Positions 20,060-27,082 of a stretch of DNA of 64,000 bases are shown here, piece by piece. Position numbers and translations under genes: made by a program. Position 1 is the first letter of the stretch. Each line of letters begins with the position of its first letter. The stretch comes from GCA-2748575 sp965222725 (GTDB lineage Bacteria > Pseudomonadota > Gammaproteobacteria > Pseudomonadales > Ketobacteraceae): positions 5,704,001-5,768,000 of the forward strand of contig OZ244969.1 in assembly GCA_965222725.1 (NCBI GenBank), given 5' to 3'. The notes below the pieces were generated by a model, which had not been told where the DNA came from, searched no databases, and saw nothing but the letters and a program-made list of their open reading frames with translations.

Positions 20060-21418
20060 ATGACATCAGCCGCAGAAGTTGCATCGCAGTTGCCAAAAAA
20101 GCCGACCAGAAAGCTTTCTCATATTCCCGGTGATTACGGCTTGCCGGTATTTGGCTACACCTACGAATTTTTTACCGATTTTCCCGGACTGGTAACACGC
20201 AAACAGCAGCAGTATGGCGACGTGTTTCGCTACAACGCGCTGTTTCAGAATGTGATCAATCTGTGCGGCCCCGATGCCAATGAGTTTGTGCTGAAAGATG
20301 CGGACAAAAACTTTTCCAGCAAACTGGCCTGGGACACGGTACTGGAAGAGCTGTTCCCCAATGGCCTGATGTTGCGGGATTTCGATAATCACAAATATCA
20401 TCGCAAGATTCTGCAGGCAGCCTTTAAAAAACCGGCCATGCAGGGCTATGTGCATAAGATGAATCCAGCACTGGCAAACGGAATCAGTCAGTGGCCGGTT
20501 GGCAAGGAATTCTCGTTCTTTGAAAATATCAAAGCCCTGTTATTGAGCACCGGTGCGGATCTGTTTCTGGGCGTTCAAATGGGGAAAGAGGCCGACAAGG
20601 TCAACAAATCCTTTGTGGCTGCTGTGGACGCATCCCTGGCCATTGTGCGGCTTATGATTCCCGGCACCACCTGGTACAGGGGCATGAAAGGCCGCCAGTA
20701 CCTGGAAAAGTTTATCGGCGATCTGGTGCCGCAAAAGCGCATCAGCAACAGCAATGATTTCTTTACCCAGATCTGCCATGCTGAAGGCGAGCACGGCGAA
20801 AAGCTGTCTGATCAGGAAATTATTGATCATATGATTTTCCTGCTGTTTGCGGCCCATGACACCACCACCAGCACCTTGACGTCGTTGTTATACCGCCTGG
20901 CAAAACATCCGGAATGGCAGGAAACACTGCGCGAAGAAGTACGCAGCTTTGACAAAGAAGAAGCCACCTACGACGACCTGCAGGAAATGGAAAAAACCTC
21001 CTGGGTGTTCAAGGAAACCCTGCGCATGCACCCGGCCTTACCCACGATTCCGCGCCGTGCAGTGAGGGATTGCGAATACAAGGGTTACAGGATTCCGAAA
21101 AATGCCACCGTGGGTATTCACCCGGTGCATACCCACTTTATGGAAGAATACTGGACCAACCCTTACCGGTTTGATCCCGAGCGCTGGTCAGCAGAACGCG
21201 CTGAATACAAAAAACACTTCTTTCAGTTTGTGCCTTTTGGTGGCGGCGCCCATAAATGTCTGGGGCTTAACTTTGCGGAAATCCAGTCGAAGGTATTCCT
21301 GTTCCAGTTCCTGAAACGTTTCCGCGCCAAAGTGAAACCCGGTTATGAAATGGATTATCAGCTGGTGCCACTGGCCATGCCGAAAGATGGTTTTCCGATT
21401 ACGATCGAACCGGTATAG
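20060..21418 (+). CDS. Cytochrome P450
   Basis: A 452-residue haem monooxygenase without an N-terminal anchor. The I-helix motif is FAAHDTTTS near residue 270, a variant of AGxDTT with Ala-His in place of Gly-x. The K-helix ExxR is ETLR, the PERF-like region is DPERWS, and the haem loop is PFGGGAHKCLGLNFA, with Cys as the axial thiolate. The sequence resembles the CYP51/CYP26/CYP120-like soluble P450s rather than alkane-hydroxylating CYP153. No ferredoxin is adjacent; the flavin/2Fe-2S reductase at 44836 is a possible distant electron donor. Convergent with an AraC regulator. Substrate unknown. Confidence 0.92.
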   Translation: MTSAAEVASQLPKKPTRKLSHIPGDYGLPVFGYTYEFFTDFPGLVTRKQQQYGDVFRYNALFQNVINLCGPDANEFVLKDADKNFSSKLAWDTVLEELFPNGLMLRDFDNHKYHRKILQAAFKKPAMQGYVHKMNPALANGISQWPVGKEFSFFENIKALLLSTGADLFLGVQMGKEADKVNKSFVAAVDASLAIVRLMIPGTTWYRGMKGRQYLEKFIGDLVPQKRISNSNDFFTQICHAEGEHGEKLSDQEIIDHMIFLLFAAHDTTTSTLTSLLYRLAKHPEWQETLREEVRSFDKEEATYDDLQEMEKTSWVFKETLRMHPALPTIPRRAVRDCEYKGYRIPKNATVGIHPVHTHFMEEYWTNPYRFDPERWSAERAEYKKHFFQFVPFGGGAHKCLGLNFAEIQSKVFLFQFLKRFRAKVKPGYEMDYQLVPLAMPKDGFPITIEPV

Positions 21419-21452
21419 GGGGAAGGTAACACCGTTTTTATTGGCGATATTA

Positions 21453-21501
21453 CCAAGGGTCCGTGGTCCGTTACCTCTCGGGCCCGCCCTTGGCTTTTTT
21501 T
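21453..21501 (+). terminator. Intrinsic terminator of the P450 gene
   Basis: CCAAGGG (21453-21459) pairs with CCCTTGG (21487-21493), followed by CTTTTTTT. The T-run runs into the stop codon of the convergent AraC gene. Confidence 0.75.
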
Positions 21502-22504
21502 ATTTCGCCTGCTGCTTTTTGTATTTGGCCGGGGGCAATCCGGTCCAGCGCTTGAAGGCGCGGTGAAATGCGCTCTGTTCTGAATACCCCAGCAACAAGG
21601 CAATATCCAGAAAGTTGTAATCATTCTCGATATAGGTTTTTGCCAGATCCGCCCGCAGCCGGTCCACCAGTTCCTGATAACTCAGACTGTGTTTGGCCAG
21701 ACTGCGCTGCAGTGAACGTTCACTCATACTGAAATGCTCGCACACCTGTTTCAGGCTGGGTGCGCCGTTAGGCAGTGAATCCATCACATAGGCAGTTACA
21801 TCACGAACCAGATCATCACCGGTACCCAGATGCTGAAGCACGCTCACCGCATGCTGCTCCAGCACTTTTTTCAGGCGCGGGTCGCGAAACGTTGATGTAA
21901 AAGCCAGCCGGTTACGTTCCACCAGAATCTTGTTTTCCGGCTGCTCGAACAGGCAGCGGCACCCCAGTACCTTTTCATAATTTTCGTAACGGCTTTCCAG
22001 CGGATAAGTAAAGTGGATTTCCTTGAAGGCAAAGCGTCCTTCCGACATGAACTTGCCCAGAGAAAAAATGGCCGAGATAAAAAACTCACAGGTGTGACGA
22101 CTATAGTGTTCCGGAAACATGCGGAAAAAACACACCAGATGATTCCCTTCCATGGCAAAGGTGGATTCCATGGCATTGGTGATCAGGCGGGCAAAGCGCT
22201 GGATATAGTTGATGCCTTCAAAGCCGTCTTCGCCAGACAGAATCAGGTATCCCAGTTGCCCCCAGTGACGGGCTGATACATTTTCCCCCACATGCAGACC
22301 CAGGGAGGTATCACCGGTGGCACGCTCCCCCAGCGCAAAGGCATCCGACAAAAGTTCGAAAGGCACAAACTGCTGATCCTGCAGAATGTCCAGGGAGGTA
22401 TCGTAGCGTTTCCAGAGTTCGCCCAGCCGGACACCCCTGGATTCCAGGTATTCAACGACTGCTTCCAGCAGTTCAATGGCAATGGTGTATTCGTTTTTCT
22501 GCAT
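21500..22504 (-). CDS. AraC family transcriptional regulator
   Basis: A 334-residue regulator with the long N-terminal domain of the OruR/ORF-type AraC subfamily (arabinose-binding-like, residues about 10-200) and a C-terminal double helix-turn-helix. The latter reads PSLKQVCEHFSMSERSLQRSLAKHSLSYQELVDRLR and DIALLLGYSEQSAFHRAFKRWTG, the canonical recognition helices. Regulators of this subfamily often control fatty-acid, ester or P450-linked catabolic genes. The convergent P450 is a possible target, as is the divergent 124-residue gene, whose start is 146 bases away. Confidence 0.88.
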   Translation of the reverse strand: MQKNEYTIAIELLEAVVEYLESRGVRLGELWKRYDTSLDILQDQQFVPFELLSDAFALGERATGDTSLGLHVGENVSARHWGQLGYLILSGEDGFEGINYIQRFARLITNAMESTFAMEGNHLVCFFRMFPEHYSRHTCEFFISAIFSLGKFMSEGRFAFKEIHFTYPLESRYENYEKVLGCRCLFEQPENKILVERNRLAFTSTFRDPRLKKVLEQHAVSVLQHLGTGDDLVRDVTAYVMDSLPNGAPSLKQVCEHFSMSERSLQRSLAKHSLSYQELVDRLRADLAKTYIENDYNFLDIALLLGYSEQSAFHRAFKRWTGLPPAKYKKQQAK

Positions 22505-22649
22505 CGAATCGACCGGTTCTTAAGTTACAATGCGCCGTTACAATAGGCACCCGTTACCTAATCAGTGTGATCAGCAAGGTTTTTTGTTATACATTGATTT
22601 TAGATTCAAAGCCACCAACCTTCAAAAAACTCACGTAAATCAAGGTATT

Positions 22650-23024
22650 ATGCAACCACTGGTATTCAAGCAGTCCGCCACCACCCTGAGCAACGGCGAA
22701 TTCGCCGAAATCCTTCATATTCAAGGGGGGCCGGTAGTGGTGATCAGTGCCGGCGGCATGGCCAGCTACAAGTCAGAAGCTGCCGTGGATGATCCGCTGG
22801 GGAATGGCCGTCTGGGATCGGCAGATATCCCGGGTTCGGTGGCGCTGGAAGCCCGGGAAGACTCCTTTGTGGTCAGCATCCGCTCGGGTTTTGCCCAGCT
22901 CCACGGAGGCTTTGCCCTGCTGATCACCCCTTTCCACGCCACGCTGTACCGTACCAATGAGCAGGCGCTGGAAGGCAAGGAACCCCTGGCACAGGTGCCG
23001 CTGAACCAGATCGACCTGCTCTGA
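22650..23024 (+). CDS. Conserved hypothetical protein (124 aa)
   Basis: A small soluble protein without signal peptide or span (MQPLVFKQSATTLSNGEFAE...). The frame extends upstream to 22530, but the ATG at 22650 has AAGG ahead of it and starts the protein-like sequence. It is rich in beta-type segments (AEILHIQGGPVVVISAGG; DSFVVSIRSGFAQLHGGFALLI). I do not recognise the family. It is divergent from the AraC gene and may be its target. Confidence 0.5.
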   Translation: MQPLVFKQSATTLSNGEFAEILHIQGGPVVVISAGGMASYKSEAAVDDPLGNGRLGSADIPGSVALEAREDSFVVSIRSGFAQLHGGFALLITPFHATLYRTNEQALEGKEPLAQVPLNQIDLL

Positions 23025-23058
23025 TAATGAAGTGGGTCTGCCGCAGGCCCTTTGACTG

Positions 23059-23541
23059 TTATTTCCAGTCGCAGTAAGGATCTTTTGCCAGGTTCACGTT
23101 GAAATAGCGGGGGTCGTGCGACACTTCCTCTCTCAGCCATTCCGGTGGGCGGTAAGCTGCGGTCTCGCTGGCCAGTTCAATTTCTGCCACCAGCAACCCC
23201 TGGTTTTCCCCATGGAATTCATCCACTTCCCAGGTATCGCCATTGTCCGCCTGATACACAAAACGGTGCTTTTCGATCAGGGGTTTGCTGCACAGCTCTG
23301 TCAGCATCTGCTCTGCATCCGCCAGGGGAATACTGTATTCAAACTCCAGCCGGGAAACCCCACGGGTTTTGCCCTTGATGGTGAGCCAGCCCGTATCGCC
23401 CTTGATGCGCACTCGCACCGTGCTTTCTCCGTCCGCCAGATACCCCTGGCAAAAGCGCTCACCGGGGATGTTGCGGGCATCACGGAACGCTTGCCATTTT
23501 GCGGCGTCCACCAAAAACTTACGTTCAATTTCGACGGCCAT
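23059..23541 (-). CDS. CYTH domain protein (inorganic triphosphatase-like)
   Basis: A 160-residue protein with the diagnostic EIERKFLV at residues 4-11, and the alternating charged strands VRVRIKG, WLTIKGKT, RLEFEYSI and EVDEFHG...VAEIEL that build the tunnel fold of adenylate cyclase CyaB/thiamine triphosphatase proteins. Stand-alone bacterial CYTH proteins of this length usually hydrolyse inorganic triphosphate with Mg or Mn. Length and motif order are normal. Confidence 0.9.
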   Translation of the reverse strand: MAVEIERKFLVDAAKWQAFRDARNIPGERFCQGYLADGESTVRVRIKGDTGWLTIKGKTRGVSRLEFEYSIPLADAEQMLTELCSKPLIEKHRFVYQADNGDTWEVDEFHGENQGLLVAEIELASETAAYRPPEWLREEVSHDPRYFNVNLAKDPYCDWK

Positions 23542-23637
23542 TATTCACCTGTTTGTTGTCGTCAGAGGCTGTAGTAAAAGACTATAGTCACCAAGGGTAC
23601 CGGTTTCCGTATTGCTTCCCGTAAGAGTAGCTGCCAT

Positions 23638-24324
23638 TCAGTGCTGAAAGTGACCATTCTGCAGGAAATGTATCACCTGCCGGCACACCCGGAGATCATT
23701 CATAATAAAGGTGTGTCCGGAATCCACTTCCAGAAAGTCCTTCATGCCCGCCAGCCGGGTGCTCGCCACACTTACCTTGCCATCGTCCGGGCCATCCATC
23801 CAGCGGGAAAACCAGGGCTCCCAGGAACGCGTACCGGCAATGATACCGATGTCGCAGGGTAATGCGCCCCTCTCCCGTTGCGCCAGCTGCAGCGGGATAC
23901 TACTGGCATCAGTGCCCAGCAAAGGCATGACCGGCCCCAGCACCCAGCGGGCCGGGCCCCAGCGCTTGAGCCGGTCCGGCACTTCGCTGCCCTGATTGGG
24001 GGGCGCCAGCATTACCGCCCGGTGGAGCCGGCTGGCGACTTCCTTCGGCATCTGGTGAGCCATGTAATAACGCAGCAGAATTCCCCCCAGTGAATGGGTA
24101 ACCACATCAATCCGATCCGACGCTGCCGCCTGTGCCATGGCCGGGGCCACATAATCCTGCACCAGCGTTTCCAGCGGCAAGCGCGTGGACGGATAATCCA
24201 GGTTCAGCACCTGATAGCCCTGGCGCTTGAGCTGTTCCGCCAGCGAACGCATGGCGAACGCCGACCGGCCCAGGCCGTGAATCAGCACAGCGTGGCGGCT
24301 GGCGGATGGTTGTGCCTCAGTCAT
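23638..24324 (-). CDS. Alpha/beta hydrolase, lipase-like
   Basis: A 228-residue esterase/lipase-like hydrolase. HAVLIHGLGRSAFAM is the oxyanion-loop strand, VTHSLGG contains the nucleophilic Ser (normally G-H-S-x-G; here Thr replaces the first Gly) and DSGHTFIMND probably supplies the catalytic His. The fold is that of PGAP1/lipase class 2-like short lipases. No signal peptide is visible, so it is probably cytosolic. Natural substrate unknown. Confidence 0.82.
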   Translation of the reverse strand: MTEAQPSASRHAVLIHGLGRSAFAMRSLAEQLKRQGYQVLNLDYPSTRLPLETLVQDYVAPAMAQAAASDRIDVVTHSLGGILLRYYMAHQMPKEVASRLHRAVMLAPPNQGSEVPDRLKRWGPARWVLGPVMPLLGTDASSIPLQLAQRERGALPCDIGIIAGTRSWEPWFSRWMDGPDDGKVSVASTRLAGMKDFLEVDSGHTFIMNDLRVCRQVIHFLQNGHFQH

Positions 24325-24482
24325 CGGTACATGCTACTCCTGATCAGAAAGGGATTTTGCGAAGCCGGCAGGCAGTTTACCAAGCCCGCCCCAATCCCTG
24401 AAGCAGCCCCTGATGTCAGCCGCTAAAAGTTGCGATTATTAATACCCCGGGTTTGAAATAATGCACCAGATAACATTTACTC

Positions 24483-24673
24483 AACCCAAACGTTGCCTAA
24501 AGTTTCGAGGTCAAAAGCTTTTAGAGTAGTATATACAGCGTCGCACGGAGGTTTTTCAGGTTTGAGCTTAGTCACTCTAAGTGATGAGCTGAAAAAGTGA
24601 GTACGGCGCTGTAGATGCTGCTCTAAAAGCAGCGAAGCGATTTTGGGCCGAAAGTTTGGGCAACGTTAGGGTT
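24483..24673. mobile_element. MITE-like palindromic repeat of about 191 bp
   Basis: The ends are AACCCAAACGTTGCC and GGCAACGTTAGGGTT, inverted copies with one mismatch. Inward, nearly the whole element folds back: AGTTTCG...TTTTAGAG...TACAGCG on the left mirrors CGCTGTA...CTCTAAAA...CGAAAGT on the right, and TTTTTCAG mirrors CTGAAAAA near the centre. It carries no ORF. It lies between the hydrolase and the MFS-acyltransferase gene. This is the architecture of a miniature inverted-repeat element; the parent transposase is not in the window. Confidence 0.75.
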
Positions 24674-24764
24674 AATACAGAGCCCGGCTATAAGGCTTAA
24701 ATGCCACCCTGTATTCAGCACACTTAATTCATTACAACGGGCCCACAAGGAATTTATTGACTCC

Positions 24765-26654
24765 ATGAGCCAGGATAAATCTCAATCACAATTCGCGCTG
24801 CTAAAAACCCGCCGATTCGCGCCCTTTTTTCTGACCCAGTTTTTCGGGGCATTTAACGATAATGTGTTCAAGAATGCCCTGCTGATTCTTTTTACTTTCA
24901 GCGCTGCGTATCAAGCCGAGATGGATGCCAGCCTGTTGAATAACCTGGCGGCCGGTCTGTTTATTCTGCCCTTCTTTCTGTTTTCGGCCTTTGCGGGTGA
25001 GATTGCCGACAAGTATGAAAAGTCCGGACTGATCCGCAAAATCAAACTGGGCGAGATCGTGATTATGTGCCTGGCGGCTGCGGCCTTCTGGTTTAACAGT
25101 GCCTATGGTTTGCTGCTGATTCTGTTTTTAATGGGTACCCAGTCCACCTTTTTCGGGCCGGTCAAGTACAGCATTATTCCCCAGCATCTGTCTTCCCGTG
25201 AGTTGGTGGGCGGCAATGCGCTGGTTGAATCCGGTACCTTTTTATCCATTCTGCTGGGCACCATTGCCGGAGGCATTCTTTCCAAAATGGATAATGGCCC
25301 GGAACTGGTATCGGTAACCGTTATCGTCATCGCCATTCTGGGCTGGTTCAGCAGCCGCAATATTCCCGATGCACCGGCTGCCAATCCGGAAATCAAAATC
25401 AACTTTAATCCGCTGAAGGAAACCTGGCGCACAATACAGTTTGCCCGCCAGAATCATGGGGTGTTTCTGGCCATTATGGCAATTTCCTGGTTCTGGTTTC
25501 TGGGGGCCGCCTACTTAACGCAACTGCCCAAATACACCCAGGACGTACTCTGGGGAGACCAGACCGTGGTCACCGCCCTGCTGGCCTTTTTCTCCATCGG
25601 CATTGCCATAGGCTCACTGCTGTGTGAAAAGCTCTCCGGTCATAAAATTGAACTGGGGCTGGTGCCGTTGGGCTCTATCGGTTTATCGGTATTCGGTACT
25701 GATCTGTATTTTTCCCCCACCAGCCACAGTGGCGAGATCATTGGTTTCTTCACCTTTTTTACGCAACCGGAAAGCTACCGGGTGTTACTGGACTTTATTG
25801 CCATCGGTATTTTTGGCGGCCTTTATATCGTGCCTTTGTATGCCATGATTCAGGAGCGTACTGAAGAAAAAACCCGTGCCCGCACCATTGCCGCGGTCAA
25901 TATTATGAATGCGCTCTTTATGGTGGTTTCTGCGATCAGCGGCATTTTGTTCCTGGGTATTTTTCAGCTCAGCATTCCCGAATTCTTTCTGATTCTGGCC
26001 ATTATGAATGCCGTGGTGGCAGCCTATATCTATACCACCATTCCCGAATTCACCATGCGTTTTCTTATCTGGATTATCACCCACACCATGTATCGGGTAA
26101 CCCATAAAGACCTGCAGAAAATTCCGGACGAAGGCCCCGCCGTACTGGTATGCAACCATGTCAGCTACATGGATGCCCTGATCATTGCCGGTGCCTGTCG
26201 ACGCCCGGTACGCTTTGTGATGTTCAAACCCATTTATGATCTGCCGGTACTGAATTTTATTTTCCGCACCGGCAAAACCATTCCCATCCATTCCAAAAGC
26301 AAGGACCCGGCAACCTATGAACAGGCCTTCACCCGTATTTCACAGGAATTACGTGATGGTGAAGTGGTGTGTATTTTCCCGGAAGGCAAGCTCACTACCG
26401 ACGGAGAGATCGACACCTTCCGCAACGGCATAGAAAAGATTATTGCCGAAGATCCGGTGCCGGTGGTGCCGATGGCACTCAAAGGCCTGTGGGGCAGTTT
26501 CTTCTCCCACAAGGATGGCAGCGCCCTGAGCAAGTTGCCGAAACGCTTCTGGAGCAAAGTGGAGCTGGTGGCATCGGACCCCATTCAGCCGGATCAGATC
26601 ACCGCCCCGCTACTGCAACAGAAAGTGAGCGAATTGCGCGGCGTACAAGCCTGA
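24765..26654 (+). CDS. MFS transporter fused to a 1-acyl-glycerophosphate acyltransferase domain
   Basis: A 629-residue inner-membrane protein. Residues about 10-425 form the MFS transporter domain with about 12 spans (FFLTQFFGAFNDNVFKNALLI near the start, as in LplT). Residues about 430-629 are a PlsC-like acyltransferase with the HxxxxD site in CNHVSYMDAL and the second motif FPEGKLTTDG. The fusion resembles the first two modules of the Aas/LplT lysophospholipid-repair proteins, but the acyl-ACP/CoA ligase module is absent, as in a known shorter subclass. A likely role is lysophospholipid flipping and reacylation. Confidence 0.88.
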   Translation: MSQDKSQSQFALLKTRRFAPFFLTQFFGAFNDNVFKNALLILFTFSAAYQAEMDASLLNNLAAGLFILPFFLFSAFAGEIADKYEKSGLIRKIKLGEIVIMCLAAAAFWFNSAYGLLLILFLMGTQSTFFGPVKYSIIPQHLSSRELVGGNALVESGTFLSILLGTIAGGILSKMDNGPELVSVTVIVIAILGWFSSRNIPDAPAANPEIKINFNPLKETWRTIQFARQNHGVFLAIMAISWFWFLGAAYLTQLPKYTQDVLWGDQTVVTALLAFFSIGIAIGSLLCEKLSGHKIELGLVPLGSIGLSVFGTDLYFSPTSHSGEIIGFFTFFTQPESYRVLLDFIAIGIFGGLYIVPLYAMIQERTEEKTRARTIAAVNIMNALFMVVSAISGILFLGIFQLSIPEFFLILAIMNAVVAAYIYTTIPEFTMRFLIWIITHTMYRVTHKDLQKIPDEGPAVLVCNHVSYMDALIIAGACRRPVRFVMFKPIYDLPVLNFIFRTGKTIPIHSKSKDPATYEQAFTRISQELRDGEVVCIFPEGKLTTDGEIDTFRNGIEKIIAEDPVPVVPMALKGLWGSFFSHKDGSALSKLPKRFWSKVELVASDPIQPDQITAPLLQQKVSELRGVQA

Positions 26655-26778
26655 TCGCGTAACCGGCTAACACAAGTTTTCACCCCCTGCAATCCTCCCT
26701 TGGTACTAACGCACCGGGGAGGCATCCCCCTAACATGCATCCTGTTGCTAAGGTCAGAACTCTAACCTTAAGGTCTTA

Positions 26779-27043
26779 GGGAACCTCTGATCAAGTCTAT
26801 GCGGCCTCGGTCCTTCAGGAGTTTTCCCTGGCAAGGTGTGCGATGCAGGCGGGCTGGTTGCCCGGCGAAGCAGCACAACGTAGCCAGGGGGAGTTCCTGA
26901 AGGACCCTCCGGGCGCGGCCTGAAAGGCACAACTGCTGCGTTAAGTTTCTTGTTAAGGACGACGGCCATTAACGGCGAAACTTGCCTTGCATTTGCACCT
27001 TTCAGGTCGCGCAGAGGCCACCTAGACTTGATCAGAGGTTCCC
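26779..27043. mobile_element. Second palindromic repeat, about 265 bp
   Basis: The terminal arms GGGAACCTCTGATCAAGTCT (26779-26798) and its inverted copy (27024-27043) match over 20 bases. Two more nested inverted pairs lie inside: GGTCCTTCAGGA with TCCTGAAGGACC, and GCGCGGCCTGAAAGG with CCTTTCAGGTCGCGC. No coding sequence is convincing. It is unlike the repeat at 24483. The 124 bases before it (26655-26778) show nothing I can name. The following lipoprotein starts 39 bases downstream, so the element may contribute promoter or terminator activity. Confidence 0.75.
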
Positions 27044-27082
27044 CAGCTATTCAGGATTATGTAGTCGTGTCAGGGGAACACA

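Noticed and set aside
26754..26969. Short ORFs inside the 265-bp palindromic element
   Set aside because: They follow from the inverted repeats and have no start signals or family resemblance.
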